Shown here: positions 33,940 through 43,252 of the stretch, piece by piece
Layout: each line of letters starts with the position of its first letter
Position numbering within the stretch: position 1 is the first letter of the stretch
Assembly (NCBI GenBank): GCA_017626845.1
Contig: JAGAHX010000018.1
Location: forward strand, 1-46,633
DNA: 46,633 nt
Source of the DNA: Bacillota bacterium
GTDB lineage: Bacteria; Bacillota; Clostridia; Peptostreptococcales; Anaerovoracaceae
Direction: 5' to 3'
Translations under genes and position numbers: made by a program
Notes under the pieces: model-generated
Seen by the model: the letters and a program-made list of their open reading frames with translations, nothing else
The model's database searches: none
Told to the model about the DNA's origin: nothing

Positions 33940-34929
33940 ATGGACGATACGATTTTAAAGATCAGAGGACTGAAGACCCAGTTCTTTACCTCTAAGGGCG
34001 TCGTACCCGCCGTGGACGGCGTCGATATCACAGTCCGTGCGGGAGAAGCCGTGGGCCTGGTCGGAGAATCCGGTTGCGGCAAATCCATGACCGCCATGTC
34101 CGTGATGCAGCTGCTGCAGCACCCCGGACGCGTCGTGGACGGCGAGATCCTGCTGAAGGGCGAAAACCTGCTGAAGAAGACGCCGCGCCAGATGTGCGAC
34201 ATCCGCGGCAACGAGATCTCCATGATCTTCCAGGAACCCATGACCTCCCTCAATCCGGTGTACACCATCGGCAAACAGGTGATGGAGGCCGTGCGGCAGC
34301 ACCAGAACGTCAGCAAGGAAGAAGCGAAGAAGATCGCTATCGACATCTTTAAGCGGATCGGTATCCCCGAACCGGAAAAGCGCTTCTATTCCTATCCGCA
34401 CCAGCTCTCCGGCGGTCTGCGCCAGCGTGTCATGATCGGCATGGCTATGGTCTGCAATCCCGCGCTGATGATCTGCGATGAGCCTACCACGGCTCTGGAC
34501 GTCACCATCGAGGCCCAGATCCTGTACCTCATCAAGGAGATGCAGAAGGAGAAGGGAACGGCTGTCATCATGATCACCCACAACCTGGGCGTTGTGGCGG
34601 AATCCTGCGACTACGTCTACGTTATGTACGCAGGTAAGATCATGGAAGAAGCCAGCGTGTTCGAGATCTTTGAGCACCCGACCCATCCCTACACCTATGG
34701 TCTTCTGAATTCCATTCCTAAGACCACCGAGGTGAAGGACCATCTGTTTACGATCCGCGGCCTCGTGCCGAACCTGCTGAGCCTGCCCAAGGGCTGCCGC
34801 TTCTGCACCCGCTGTGACAAAGCCATGAAGATCTGCACGGAATACGAGCCGGATCTCTACGATATCGGAGACGGACACAAAGTCCGCTGCTTCCTGGCGA
34901 ACAAGGAGGTGATGGAGAGTGGAAAATAA
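33940..34929 (+). CDS. peptide ABC transporter ATP-binding protein, DppD type
   Basis: The protein has 329 residues. Walker A is GESGCGKS (about 44-51), the Q-loop region [20 protein letters not shown] is typical of Dpp/Opp, the signature is [12 protein letters not shown], and Walker B is [12 protein letters not shown]. The C-terminal oligopeptide/dipeptide domain has the CXXC-like cluster [14 protein letters not shown]. It hydrolyses ATP as a heterodimer with the next gene product. GGAGGC lies before the ATG. Its 3' end overlaps the next gene by 11 bp. Confidence 0.95.
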   Translation: MDDTILKIRGLKTQFFTSKGVVPAVDGVDITVRAGEAVGLVGESGCGKSMTAMSVMQLLQHPGRVVDGEILLKGENLLKKTPRQMCDIRGNEISMIFQEPMTSLNPVYTIGKQVMEAVRQHQNVSKEEAKKIAIDIFKRIGIPEPEKRFYSYPHQLSGGLRQRVMIGMAMVCNPALMICDEPTTALDVTIEAQILYLIKEMQKEKGTAVIMITHNLGVVAESCDYVYVMYAGKIMEEASVFEIFEHPTHPYTYGLLNSIPKTTEVKDHLFTIRGLVPNLLSLPKGCRFCTRCDKAMKICTEYEPDLYDIGDGHKVRCFLANKEVMESGK

Positions 34930-35899
34930 GGTATTGGTAGAAACCAAAGATCTGACCAAGGAATTCCCCACGAAATCCGGATCCTTCGGCAAAAACCGGG
35001 CGACGGTGCATGCCGTTACGGACGTCAACCTTCAGATCTTCGAAGGCGAGACCTTAGGCGTCGTAGGCGAATCCGGCTGCGGAAAGTCGACCCTGGGCCG
35101 GCTCATCATCCGCCTGCTCGACCCGACCAGAGGCCAGGTCTTCTTCGAAGGCAAGGACCTCGGCAAGATGAGCATCGAGGAGCTGCGCTCCCAGCGCAAG
35201 CAGATGCAGATGGTATTCCAGGATCCCTACGCTTCCCTGAATCCCCGTCTGCGGGTGCGCGACCTCATCGCAGAGCCCCTCATCACCCATAAGGTAAACA
35301 AAACGGCGAAGGAAGATACGGACCGGGTGGAAGACCTGATGCGCAAGTGCGGCATCCGTCCGGAGTTCATGTACCGGTATCCGCACCAGTTCTCCGGCGG
35401 TCAGCGGCAGCGCGTGAGCATCGCCAGAGCCCTGGCGCTCAACCCGAAACTCATCATCTGCGACGAGCCGGTCTCCGCGCTGGACGTATCCATCCAGTCC
35501 CAGATCCTCAATCTGCTGGGCGACCTGCAGCAGGATCTGCACCTCACCTACGTGTTCATCTCCCACGACCTGTCGGTGGTGCGCTATCTGTCCGACCGGG
35601 TGTGCGTCATGTTCCTGGGCAAGGTGTGCGAACTGGGCGTGACCCGCGACATCTACGCGAATCCGCTGCATCCTTACACGAAGTTCCTGCTGGAAGCCGT
35701 GCCCATCCCCGATCCGAAGTACAGAAAGGATCAGAAGGACATGCTTACGGGCGAGATCCCCAGCCCCGTCAATCCGCCCAGCGGCTGCCATTTCCGCACC
35801 CGCTGCCCGTATGCGACGGAGCGCTGTGCGAAGGAAGTGCCCAAGCTGCACGAAGTGGCGCCCGGACGCATCGTGGCCTGCCATCTGTTCGACAAGTGA
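34919..35899 (+). CDS. peptide ABC transporter ATP-binding protein, DppF type
   Basis: The protein has 326 residues. Walker A is GESGCGKST, the Q-loop region QMVFQDPYASLNPRLRVRDL, the signature FSGGQRQRVSIARAL, and Walker B LIICDEPVSALD, then FISHDLSVVRYLSDRV. The C-terminal domain carries HFRTRCPYATERCAKEVP. I used the GTG start at 34919 (34919-34921) because the near-perfect ribosome site AAGGAGGTGAT lies just before it inside the upstream gene, giving an 11-bp overlap and coupled translation. It is the last gene of the transporter operon and is followed by a terminator. Confidence 0.94.
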   Translation: MENKVLVETKDLTKEFPTKSGSFGKNRATVHAVTDVNLQIFEGETLGVVGESGCGKSTLGRLIIRLLDPTRGQVFFEGKDLGKMSIEELRSQRKQMQMVFQDPYASLNPRLRVRDLIAEPLITHKVNKTAKEDTDRVEDLMRKCGIRPEFMYRYPHQFSGGQRQRVSIARALALNPKLIICDEPVSALDVSIQSQILNLLGDLQQDLHLTYVFISHDLSVVRYLSDRVCVMFLGKVCELGVTRDIYANPLHPYTKFLLEAVPIPDPKYRKDQKDMLTGEIPSPVNPPSGCHFRTRCPYATERCAKEVPKLHEVAPGRIVACHLFDK

Positions 35900-35919
35900 A
35901 TCGTCCCCATTAGGACATC

Positions 35920-35947
35920 AAACCGCTCCATTTATGGGGCGGTTTTT
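35920..35947 (+). terminator. terminator of the ABC transporter operon
   Basis: The 11-bp stem AAACCGCTCCA (35920-35930) / TGGGGCGGTTT (35935-35945) with one G-U pair runs into TTTTT (to 35947). An extended -10 TGATACAAT (35949-35957) directly follows and may start the next gene. Confidence 0.88.
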
Positions 35948-36000
35948 ATGATACAATGAAGAAAAGATAGATTTCATGAAATGTAAACAGGGGTAACGAT

Positions 36001-37332
36001 ATGAATTACAAAGAAATGATCGAAAAATCTCCTCTTCTGCAGGATCTGGCTGCGGCGAAGGAAGTCTGCTGGCTGAACCCGAAGAAGATCCCCTTTGCCG
36101 AGGCGAAGGACAAGCTGGTCTTCGGCCCCGCAGATATCGCGGAAGCATCCGCCAGACTGCAGCGCTTTGCACCTCTGCTGGCAAAGATCTTCCCGGAGAC
36201 GGCGGAGCAGGGCGGCATCATCGAATCGCCGCTGACGGAGATCCCCGCCATGAAGGCGCTGCTGAAGGAGAAGTACGGCGCAGATCTGGGTTCTGCAAGG
36301 CTGTTCTTAAAGCGGGATTCCGATCTGGCGGTGGCCGGTTCCGTCAAGGCGAGAGGCGGCTTCCACGACGTTTTAAAGCACACGGAGGATCTGGCGCTGG
36401 AGGCGGGCATCTTCTCCTCGCGGGAGGATGACCCGATGAAGCTCCTGCAGCCGGAAGCGATCGCCTTCTTTAAGCAGCACAAGGTTCAGGTGGCCTCCAC
36501 CGGCAACCTGGGCGTCTCCATCGGCATGATGAGCGCGCATCTGGGCTATCAGGCCATCGTGCACATGTCCGCAGATGCCAAGCAGTGGAAGAAGGATTAC
36601 CTGCGTGCCCACGGGGTGACCGTCATCGAATACGACGGCGACTACGGCAAAGCCATCACCCAGGGCCGTGCGATCTCCGATGCGGATCCTTCCAGCTACT
36701 TTGTGGATGACGAGAATTCCAAGGAACTGTTTATGGGTTATGCCGTGGCGGCGGAACGGCTGCAGAAGCAACTGGCGGATGCAGGGGTCACCGTGGATGC
36801 GGCGCACCCCCTGTTCGTAACGATCCCCTGCGGCGTGGGCGGCGCCCCTGGCGGTGTAGCCTTCGGGTTAAAGCAGATCTACGGCGACAACGTGCACGTG
36901 CTGTTCGCGGAGCCTGTCCAGGCCTGCTGCATGGTACTGGGCATGGCAACGGGGCTGCACAACCAGATCTGCGTGCAGGATATCGGGCTTTCCGGCAAGA
37001 CCCATGCGGATGGGCTGGCGGTGGGCCGGGCCTCCAGTCTGGTCGGGAAGATCATGGAACCTCTTCTGACCGGCGAGGTGACCCTGGAAGACTACAAGAT
37101 CTACGACTACATGAGGGATCTGAGAGATTCGGAGGGACTGTTCATAGAGCCCAGTTCCTGCGCGGGTTTCGAGGGACCCGTACAATTTGCCAAGAACGCA
37201 GCTTTCGCCCCGTATATCGAAAAATACGGCCTCTCAGAGGCATTACAAAACGCCTCCCATATCGTCTGGGCGACCGGCGGCAAACTGGTGCCGGCCGACG
37301 TACGGCAGGCGTTCTACGAGACGCATTTGTAG
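36001..37332 (+). CDS. dsdA: D-serine ammonia-lyase
   Basis: The protein has 443 residues, the DsdA length. The PLP lysine is Lys116 in AGSVKARGGFHDVL, the phosphate-binding glycine loop is IPCGVGGAPGGVAFG, and VASTGNLGVSIGMMSAHLGY is typical of the family. It converts D-serine to pyruvate and ammonia in the cytoplasm, removing a toxic D-amino acid and supplying fermentable pyruvate. The ATG follows GGGGTAA, a weak site. It is followed 18 bp later by a GNAT gene, so the two form a small operon. Confidence 0.94.
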   Translation: MNYKEMIEKSPLLQDLAAAKEVCWLNPKKIPFAEAKDKLVFGPADIAEASARLQRFAPLLAKIFPETAEQGGIIESPLTEIPAMKALLKEKYGADLGSARLFLKRDSDLAVAGSVKARGGFHDVLKHTEDLALEAGIFSSREDDPMKLLQPEAIAFFKQHKVQVASTGNLGVSIGMMSAHLGYQAIVHMSADAKQWKKDYLRAHGVTVIEYDGDYGKAITQGRAISDADPSSYFVDDENSKELFMGYAVAAERLQKQLADAGVTVDAAHPLFVTIPCGVGGAPGGVAFGLKQIYGDNVHVLFAEPVQACCMVLGMATGLHNQICVQDIGLSGKTHADGLAVGRASSLVGKIMEPLLTGEVTLEDYKIYDYMRDLRDSEGLFIEPSSCAGFEGPVQFAKNAAFAPYIEKYGLSEALQNASHIVWATGGKLVPADVRQAFYETHL

Positions 37333-37350
37333 AAGGGAGAGGAATCGGAT

Positions 37351-38211
37351 ATGACGTACAGTACACGCGCAGCAACAATGGCGGACGTACCCCGGCTGCG
37401 GGAGATCGAAATGGCAGCCATGCCCCATTCCAAGTGGTACAGCACGGAATGCGCGCCCCTGTTTATCGAACAGAAGGGCCAGCAGGGCGAGATGATCGTG
37501 GCGGAGATCCCGGAGCTTCCCGCGGGTGACCCGAACAAAACCATAGGCATGGGCCAGTATTCCGTCATGCCCGACGGATCCGGCTGGCTGGAATGCCTGC
37601 GCATCCTGCCGGAATACCAGCGGACCGGCGCGGGGCGGCAGATCTATGAAAGATATCAGGAGCTGTGGACCGAAACGGATGCGCCCCACGTGGCGATGTT
37701 CACCGGCTGCAAGAATGTGGCCAGCAAGGCCCTGTCTGAGGTGTACGGCTTCGAATACACCGGCGCCTACGACGAGTACAGCCTGCCGCTGGAAGGGGTA
37801 GAGGCGGCTTGCTCGGCGGGGTTTGAACGGGTCACGGATCTGGAGACCGTTGCGAAAGCCCTGGATGCACGGGAAGGGGTGGGAAACCACATCGTCTTCA
37901 ACCGTACCTACCTGCACTACACCGAGCCCATCTACCGCTGGCTCATCGGGCGCGGCATGGTCTGGTCCGACGGAAAGACGCTGCTGGTGCTGGGCGCCCG
38001 CATGCTGCAGGAAAGAGGCTGGTACCTGGCATTCTGGTCCGATGACCCGGACAAGTGCCTGGCCTTCGCCATCGCGAAGACGAAGGAGGCCGGCCTGCCC
38101 GCGCTGACCGTGAATTTTCCGCCGGATCGCGAAGATTTAAAAACATATTTTGAAAGAAAAGGCTTCCATTACGTCTATTCCAATATCGTAATGGAGCTGA
38201 ACAGACGCTGA
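37351..38211 (+). CDS. GNAT-family N-acetyltransferase
   Basis: The protein has 286 residues. The first half holds a GNAT domain with the acetyl-CoA loop LRILPEYQRTGAGRQIYERY (about 84-103). The second half (about 150-286) is another alpha/beta region that may be a degenerate second GNAT fold (AFAIAKTKEAGLPAL, then FERKGFHYVYSNIVMELNRR). Such two-part proteins acetylate small amines or peptides; the substrate is unknown. It is downstream of D-serine ammonia-lyase in the same unit, with AGAGAGGAA before the ATG. The imperfect hairpin at 38243-38297 probably ends the transcript. Confidence 0.85.
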   Translation: MTYSTRAATMADVPRLREIEMAAMPHSKWYSTECAPLFIEQKGQQGEMIVAEIPELPAGDPNKTIGMGQYSVMPDGSGWLECLRILPEYQRTGAGRQIYERYQELWTETDAPHVAMFTGCKNVASKALSEVYGFEYTGAYDEYSLPLEGVEAACSAGFERVTDLETVAKALDAREGVGNHIVFNRTYLHYTEPIYRWLIGRGMVWSDGKTLLVLGARMLQERGWYLAFWSDDPDKCLAFAIAKTKEAGLPALTVNFPPDREDLKTYFERKGFHYVYSNIVMELNRR

Positions 38212-38242
38212 TTTTCGTAAAGAAAGCGTTAAAATCGAAGAT

Positions 38243-38297
38243 AGGCCTGCGGGCATCTGCTGATTAAGATAAAGACACAACAGATCCCGACAGGCCT
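38243..38297 (+). terminator. imperfect terminator-like hairpin after the GNAT gene
   Basis: Three stacked stems, AGGCCTG/CAGGCCT, GGG/CCC and ATCTG/CAGAT (38243-38259 with 38281-38297), close a 21-nt loop and are followed by TTCC. The T-run is poor. The rest of the 253-bp gap holds a second hairpin and the fhs promoter. Confidence 0.6.
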
Positions 38298-38322
38298 TTC
38301 CGTTTCGCGATTGAATTTTGGA

Positions 38323-38347
38323 GATCCATCAAAAAGTTTGATGGGTC
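38323..38347 (+). promoter_or_regulatory. hairpin upstream of the fhs promoter
   Basis: The 11-bp stem GATCCATCAAA (38323-38333) / TTTGATGGGTC (38337-38347) has a 3-nt loop and one G-U pair. It lies 38 bp before the fhs -35 and has no T-run. It could be a regulator dyad; its role is unknown. Confidence 0.45.
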
Positions 38348-38384
38348 ACATAAAAACTAAAAAATGGGAAAATGCATTTAAGAG

Positions 38385-38413
38385 GTGGCAAAGCGCCGCA
38401 AAGGACTTATAAT
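38385..38413 (+). promoter_or_regulatory. fhs promoter
   Basis: The -10 TATAAT (38408-38413) lies 17 bp downstream of a weak -35 GTGGCA (38385-38390). The leader is about 45 nt and ends in AAAGGAG before the fhs ATG. No THF riboswitch pattern is seen. Confidence 0.6.
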
Positions 38414-38464
38414 TAAAATAGTTTATTCGTCAACCCGTTTGCAGTTCAGTAAAGGAGATGCAGC

Positions 38465-40141
38465 ATGGAATATAAGACCGATATCCAGATCGCACAGGAG
38501 TGCGAAAAGAAAAAGATCACCGAGATCGCAAAGGTGGCAGGCGTAGACGAGAAGTATCTCGAGCAGTACGGCAACTACAAGGCAAAGGTAGACTACCAGC
38601 TGCTGAGAGATAAGGCAGACCAGCCCGACGGCAAGCTCATCCTCGTAACGGCCATTACGCCGACACCGGCCGGCGAAGGCAAGACCACCACGTCCGTAGG
38701 CCTCACCGACGGTCTGAGAAAGATCGGCAAGAACGCCATCGTGGCGCTCAGAGAACCCTCCCTGGGACCCGTGTTCGGCGTCAAGGGCGGCGCTGCCGGC
38801 GGCGGCTATGCCCAGGTCGTTCCCATGGAAGACATCAACCTGCACTTCACCGGCGACTTCCACGCCATCGGCGCAGCCAACAACCTGCTGGCGGCCATGC
38901 TCGACAACCACATCCAGCAGGGCAACGTGCTGGGCATCGATCCCAGACGGGTCACCTGGAAGAGAGCGGTCGACATGAACGACAGACAGCTGAGAAACAT
39001 CGTCGGCGGTCTGGGCGGCAGAGCCAACGGCACCCCCAGAGAAGACGGTTTCGACATCACCGTAGCCTCCGAAGTCATGGCTGTTCTGTGCCTGGCTTCC
39101 GACATTACGGATCTGAAGGCGAGACTGGGCCGCATCATCGTCGGCTACACCTATAAGAATGAGCCGGTCACGGCCCACGACCTGAAGGCGGAAGGCGCTA
39201 TGGCGGCTCTGCTGAAGGATGCCCTTAAGCCCAATCTGGTCCAGACCCTGGAAGGCACTCCGGCCTTCATCCACGGCGGGCCGTTCGCCAACATCGCACA
39301 CGGCTGCAACTCCATCACCGCCACGAGAATGGCCCTCAAGCTGGGCGATTACGTCGTAACGGAAGCCGGATTCGCTGCGGATCTGGGCGCTGAGAAGTTC
39401 CTGGACATCAAGTGCCGCATGGCTGGCCTCAAGCCCTCCGCAGTCGTCATCGTCGCCACCGTACGCGCGCTGAAGTATCACGGCGGCGTGCCCAAGGCCG
39501 AGCTTAACAACGAAAATCTGGAAGCCCTGGAGAAGGGTCTGCCCAACCTGCTGCAGCACGTGGAGAACATCACGAAGGTCTACAAGCTGCCCTGCGTCGT
39601 AGCGATCAATGCGTTCCCGACCGACACGAAGGCGGAGCTCGATATGGTCGAGGCTAAGTGCAAGGAACTGGGCGTCAACGTGGCACTGTCCGAAGTCTGG
39701 GCGAAGGGCGGCGAAGGCGGCAAGGCTCTCGCGGAAGAAGTCGTAAGACTGTGCGAGCTGCCCAACGACTTCAGCTACTCCTACGAGCTGGACGGCACCA
39801 TCGAAGAGAAGCTGGAAGCCATCTGCAAGCGCATCTACCACGCGGATGGCGTCATCCTCACCGAAGGCGCTAAGAAGCAGGCGAAGCAGCTCACCGAACT
39901 GGGCTTCGCGGGCTATCCGATCTGCATGGCCAAGACGCAATATTCCTTCTCCGATGACCCGACCAAGCTCGGCGCACCGAAGGGATTCACCGTTACGGTC
40001 CGCAACCTGAAGGTCTCCGCAGGCGCAGGCTTCATCGTAGCGCTCACCGGCGAGATCATGACCATGCCCGGCCTGCCGAAGGTCCCCGCCGCTGAAAAGA
40101 TCGACGTGGACGAGAACGGCGTTATTTCCGGACTGTTCTAA
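38465..40141 (+). CDS. fhs: formate-tetrahydrofolate ligase
   Basis: The protein has 558 residues, the usual length. The P-loop is [16 protein letters not shown] (65-80). Family phrases are [60 protein letters not shown], and [14 protein letters not shown] near the end. It makes 10-formyl-THF from formate, ATP and THF, the entry of formate into one-carbon metabolism; in reverse it can make ATP. It heads the operon fhs-fchA-folD-formate channel-MTHFS, although a 223-bp palindromic repeat (copy C) lies between fhs and fchA. Confidence 0.97.
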   Translation: MEYKTDIQIAQECEKKKITEIAKVAGVDEKYLEQYGNYKAKVDYQLLRDKADQPDGKLILVTAITPTPAGEGKTTTSVGLTDGLRKIGKNAIVALREPSLGPVFGVKGGAAGGGYAQVVPMEDINLHFTGDFHAIGAANNLLAAMLDNHIQQGNVLGIDPRRVTWKRAVDMNDRQLRNIVGGLGGRANGTPREDGFDITVASEVMAVLCLASDITDLKARLGRIIVGYTYKNEPVTAHDLKAEGAMAALLKDALKPNLVQTLEGTPAFIHGGPFANIAHGCNSITATRMALKLGDYVVTEAGFAADLGAEKFLDIKCRMAGLKPSAVVIVATVRALKYHGGVPKAELNNENLEALEKGLPNLLQHVENITKVYKLPCVVAINAFPTDTKAELDMVEAKCKELGVNVALSEVWAKGGEGGKALAEEVVRLCELPNDFSYSYELDGTIEEKLEAICKRIYHADGVILTEGAKKQAKQLTELGFAGYPICMAKTQYSFSDDPTKLGAPKGFTVTVRNLKVSAGAGFIVALTGEIMTMPGLPKVPAAEKIDVDENGVISGLF

Positions 40142-40158
40142 AGATTTTAACAATTGAC

Positions 40159-40381
40159 CGGTGCCTGTGATTTGCTTCGTGCAGCTTCAGGAATCTGGTG
40201 TTTCATCGGTTTCTTTCGCGTGCCGTTTCGGCTCCGCGAGCCGACCTCGGACGGTTTCGTCTATGCGAAACCGCCCTCAAGCAACGGCTCGCCGCGCGGA
40301 GCGCGTCCGAAACGGATTACGCTCAGAAACCGGAAACACCGACGATTCCTTCAGAATGTACTCAGTAAATCACAGGCACCG
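40159..40381 (+). repeat. structured palindromic repeat, copy C (223 bp) inside the one-carbon operon
   Basis: Perfect 15-bp ends CGGTGCCTGTGATTT (40159-40173) and their complement (40367-40381), then further pairing blocks (GGAATC, GGTGTTTC, CGGTTTCT) on each side. The core shares with copies A and B the hairpin GGTTTCG-TCTATG-CGAAACC (40254-40273) and GCCGCGCGGAGCGCG (40290-40304), with altered but still paired stem bases. It almost fills the 268-bp gap between fhs and fchA. No gene is seen inside. If transcribed through, it would fold into a long branched hairpin in the operon mRNA. Confidence 0.85.
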
Positions 40382-40408
40382 TTTATTTAATGCGATAGGA
40401 GAAATAAC

Positions 40409-41032
40409 ATGGATTCTCTATATAAATTCACCTGCGAAGACTTCAGCAAAGAATTGTTCTCCAAGGCTCCGGTGCCCGGCGGGGGCGGAGCCGCCGCCTA
40501 TATCGGCGCACTGGGCGTCTGCTTAGGTGCTATGGCGGTCAACCTCACCCGCGGCAAGAAAAAATTTGCGGCGTTCGAGCCCGAATACGAGCAGATGCTG
40601 ACGGATGCCGAGCTGTACCGCAAGAGACTGCTGGAGCTCATCGACAAGGATGCGGCGGCATTCGAGCCCTTGTCTAAAGCCTACTCCATGCCCAAGGACG
40701 ATCCGAATTATGCGGAGACGATGCGGGCGGTCACCATCGGAGCCACGAAGGCGCCCTTGGAGATGATGCGCTACTGCAGCCTGTCCATCGACCTCATCGC
40801 CCGCATTCTGGAGAAGTGCAGCAAACTGATGATCTCCGACGTGGGCTGCGGTGCGCTGGCGGCGAAAGCCGGCCTGGAATGCGCTGCTCTCAACGTGTTC
40901 GTCAACACCCGCACGCTGAAGGAGGACGAGGAAGCGCAGAAGATGGCGCAGGAAGCCCAGGACATGCTGGAAGAGTATGGTCTGAAGGCGCAGGAAGTGG
41001 CGGACGAAGTCTTTGCGAGACTTCGCGCATAG
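40409..41032 (+). CDS. fchA: methenyltetrahydrofolate cyclohydrolase, FchA-type
   Basis: The protein has 207 residues and belongs to the FTCD-C (cyclodeaminase/cyclohydrolase) family: FSKAPVPGGGGAAAYIGALG near the N-terminus is the folate-binding glycine turn, with helical sequence after it (ALGVCLGAMAVNLTRGKKKF, then the acidic LKEDEEAQKMAQEAQ). In Clostridia and acetogens this enzyme interconverts 10-formyl-THF and 5,10-methenyl-THF, the step between Fhs and FolD. The neighbours on both sides match that pathway position exactly. A GATAGGAG site precedes the ATG, and folD begins 9 bp after the stop. Confidence 0.92.
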   Translation: MDSLYKFTCEDFSKELFSKAPVPGGGGAAAYIGALGVCLGAMAVNLTRGKKKFAAFEPEYEQMLTDAELYRKRLLELIDKDAAAFEPLSKAYSMPKDDPNYAETMRAVTIGATKAPLEMMRYCSLSIDLIARILEKCSKLMISDVGCGALAAKAGLECAALNVFVNTRTLKEDEEAQKMAQEAQDMLEEYGLKAQEVADEVFARLRA

Positions 41033-41041
41033 GAGGACAGC

Positions 41042-41893
41042 ATGGCAGAAGTATTGAAAGGCATGCCGGTGGCAAAGGCCATCAGCGAAGAGTTAAAGAC
41101 GAGAAGCGAAGCGCTGCAGGCGCAGGGCGTGACCCCCACACTGGCCATTTTCCGCGTGGGCGAAAGAGACGACGACCTGAGCTACGAGCGCGGCGCCATG
41201 AAACGTGCTGAGCAGACCGGCGTCACGGTGAAGAACGTGGTGCTGCCGGCGGACGTGGACAGCGAGACATTTTTTAAGACCCTGGAAGAACTGAATAACG
41301 ACAAGACCGTGCACGGCATCCTGATGTTCCGGCCGCTGCCCAAACACCTGGACGGCGAAAAGGCCCGGCAGATGCTGGCGCCCGAAAAGGACGTGGACGG
41401 CTGCACCGACGGCTCTCTGGCAGGCGTGTTTGCCAATGCAAAAGTGGGCTTCCCGCCCTGCACGGCGCAGGCCGCCATGGAGATCCTGAAGTTCTACGGC
41501 ATCGATCCGAAGGGCAAGAAAGCTGCCGTCATCGGCCGCAGCCTCGTGATCGGCAGACCCGTCGCCATGATGCTGATGCACGCCAATGCGACGGTCACGA
41601 TCTGCCACACCCGCACCGTGGATGTGCCCTCCATCACGGAGGAGGCGGATATCGTGATCGCAGCGTCCGGGCAGATGGAGAGCGTCGGCGCGGATTATGT
41701 GAGTGACGGTCAGACCGTCATCGATGTAGGCATCGGCTGGAACGAAGCGAAAGGCAAACTGTGCGGCGACGTAAAGTTCGAAGAGGTGGAGCCTATCGTT
41801 TCCGCCATCACCCCGGTCCCCGGCGGCGTTGGATCGGTCACCACTGCCGTCCTGTGCAAGCACGTGATCGAAGCGGCAGAGAGGATGCTGTAA
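41042..41893 (+). CDS. folD: methylene-THF dehydrogenase (FolD family)
   Basis: The protein has 283 residues. FolD signatures are KDVDGCTDGSLAG, the NAD(P)-site GRSLVIGRPVAMML, and the C-terminal ITPVPGGVGSVTTAVLCKHV. In the catalytic helix the bifunctional pattern YVxxKxK reads YERGAMK: the second lysine is kept, the first is Ala. Because a separate cyclohydrolase (FchA) is encoded next to it, this FolD may act mainly as dehydrogenase (5,10-methenyl- to methylene-THF). That specialisation is inferred. The stop codon abuts the ATG of the formate channel gene, so translation is coupled. Confidence 0.94.
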   Translation: MAEVLKGMPVAKAISEELKTRSEALQAQGVTPTLAIFRVGERDDDLSYERGAMKRAEQTGVTVKNVVLPADVDSETFFKTLEELNNDKTVHGILMFRPLPKHLDGEKARQMLAPEKDVDGCTDGSLAGVFANAKVGFPPCTAQAAMEILKFYGIDPKGKKAAVIGRSLVIGRPVAMMLMHANATVTICHTRTVDVPSITEEADIVIAASGQMESVGADYVSDGQTVIDVGIGWNEAKGKLCGDVKFEEVEPIVSAITPVPGGVGSVTTAVLCKHVIEAAERML

Positions 41894-42517
41894 ATGAGCT
41901 ATTTCAAGACGTTTATCGGTGCGATCCTGGCCGGCGCGGCCATCGGCCTCGGCGGGCTGGTGTTCCTGTCCGTGGACAGCAAGGTGATCGGTTCCTTCCT
42001 GTTTACGATCGGCCTGTTCACCGTGTGCACCATGGGCCTCAATCTGTTTACAGGCAAGGTGTGCTACGTATTTCAGAACGATAAGAAATATGCCCTGGGG
42101 CTGCCCGTCATCTGGCTGGGCAATCTGGTCGGCACCGGCCTCGTAGCGGGCTGTGCCTGGCTCACCCGGGTGGCGCCTGCGGTCTCCGAGAAGGCGCTGG
42201 GGCTGTGCCAGACCAAACTGGGCGACAGCTTTGTGAGCCTGTTTTTCCTGGGCGTGCTGTGCAACATCTTTATCTACATCGGCGTGGAAGGATATAAAAA
42301 CATCCCCCACGAATTCGGCAAGTATCTGGCGCTCGTCTTCGGCGTCATGGTCTTTATCCTCTGCGGCACCGAGCACTGCGTGGCGGACATGTTCTACTTC
42401 TGGATGGGCGGCGCCTGGAGCGGCGCGGCGGTGGTCCGTCTGCTCGTCATCACCTTGGGTAATGCGGCCGGCGGCGTTATTTTCCCGCTGCTGCGCGGTC
42501 TTCAGAACAGGGAGTGA
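41894..42517 (+). CDS. formate/nitrite transporter family channel (short FNT)
   Basis: The protein has 207 residues with about six membrane helices. FNT features are the glycine-rich first helix GAILAGAAIGLGGLVFL, NLFTGKVCYV in the middle, and GTEHCVADMFYFWMG, which carries the conserved central His of the pore. It is shorter than typical FNT proteins (250-280 residues), mostly by missing terminal extensions. Its position directly after folD, with no gap, and in an operon starting with formate-THF ligase argues that it moves formate (import for Fhs or export). Confidence 0.88.
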   Translation: MSYFKTFIGAILAGAAIGLGGLVFLSVDSKVIGSFLFTIGLFTVCTMGLNLFTGKVCYVFQNDKKYALGLPVIWLGNLVGTGLVAGCAWLTRVAPAVSEKALGLCQTKLGDSFVSLFFLGVLCNIFIYIGVEGYKNIPHEFGKYLALVFGVMVFILCGTEHCVADMFYFWMGGAWSGAAVVRLLVITLGNAAGGVIFPLLRGLQNRE

Positions 42518-42520
42518 CCC

Positions 42521-43126
42521 ATGGAGACTCCCGATAAAGCAGCGGCGCGCAAGGCGCTGAGAAAAGAGAAGATTGCAGCGAGAGAAGCGCTTTCTCCCGA
42601 AGAACGGGCGGAGAAGTCCCGGGCGATCTGCGCCAATATCCTGCAGACGCCGGAATATGCGAAGGCGAAGACGGTCTTTATCTATAAGTTCGTAAAGGGC
42701 GAAGTGCAGCTGAAGGCGCTGGAAGAGGCAAACGCGGCTCTGCCCGAGGCGGAGCGTAAGACGTTCCTCTACCCCTTGTGCATCGAAGACAGGCAGATGC
42801 TGGCCATCGAACCCGGCAGTGCGGATATGGACAGCGACGCCTGGAAAAAAGGCGCCTTCGGCATTCCCGAGCCGGTCCAGGAGCGGGGCAGAGTGGTTGA
42901 CCCGGCAGACATCGACCTGGTGGTGAGCCCCTGCAGTTCCTTCGACGAAAGCGGCATGCGCTTAGGCATGGGCGGCGGCTACTACGACCGCTACCTGCCG
43001 AAGTGCACCAAGGCGGACGTCATGCTGGTGGCTTATGAATGCCAAGGCTGCGAAGCGGTCCCGGCGGAGCCCTGGGACGTGCCAGTGTCCTGCATCGTGA
43101 CGGAAGCGCGGGTACTGCGGCCGTAA
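42521..43126 (+). CDS. 5-formyltetrahydrofolate cyclo-ligase (MTHFS)
   Basis: The protein has 201 residues. It shows the family N-terminus (KAALRKEKIAAREALSPEE-like) and the C-terminal folate-site motif MRLGMGGGYYDRYLPK. It converts 5-formyl-THF to 5,10-methenyl-THF with ATP, rescuing a dead-end folate formed as a side product. It starts 3 bp after the channel gene's stop, completing a coherent one-carbon operon. A terminator follows. Confidence 0.93.
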   Translation: METPDKAAARKALRKEKIAAREALSPEERAEKSRAICANILQTPEYAKAKTVFIYKFVKGEVQLKALEEANAALPEAERKTFLYPLCIEDRQMLAIEPGSADMDSDAWKKGAFGIPEPVQERGRVVDPADIDLVVSPCSSFDESGMRLGMGGGYYDRYLPKCTKADVMLVAYECQGCEAVPAEPWDVPVSCIVTEARVLRP

Positions 43127-43143
43127 AGGAACAGGAATTCTTA

Positions 43144-43171
43144 AGAGCAGCTCCTTTTGGCTGCTCTTTTT
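43144..43171 (+). terminator. terminator of the one-carbon operon
   Basis: The stem AGAGCAGC (43144-43151) / GCTGCTCT (43160-43167) with an 8-nt loop is followed by TTTT. Confidence 0.88.
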
Positions 43172-43252
43172 CTGTGGGAAAAAAGCAGTCTTCGTGATAT
43201 GATAAATAAGTTAGAGATTGTATCGTTTCACCCGGAAAAGAGAGGTAGATTT

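Noticed and set aside
38212..38464. THF riboswitch before fhs
   Set aside because: The leader lacks the conserved THF riboswitch sequence and pairing; only simple hairpins are present.
38423..40153. 576-residue open frame opposite fhs
   Set aside because: Shadow of fhs; no motif and no ribosome site.
40136..40153. Rex-like 18-mer TTCTAAA-GATT-TTAACAA at the fhs stop codon (12 of 14)
   Set aside because: It overlaps the stop codon, no promoter is seen nearby, and the A+T-rich junction makes a chance match likely.
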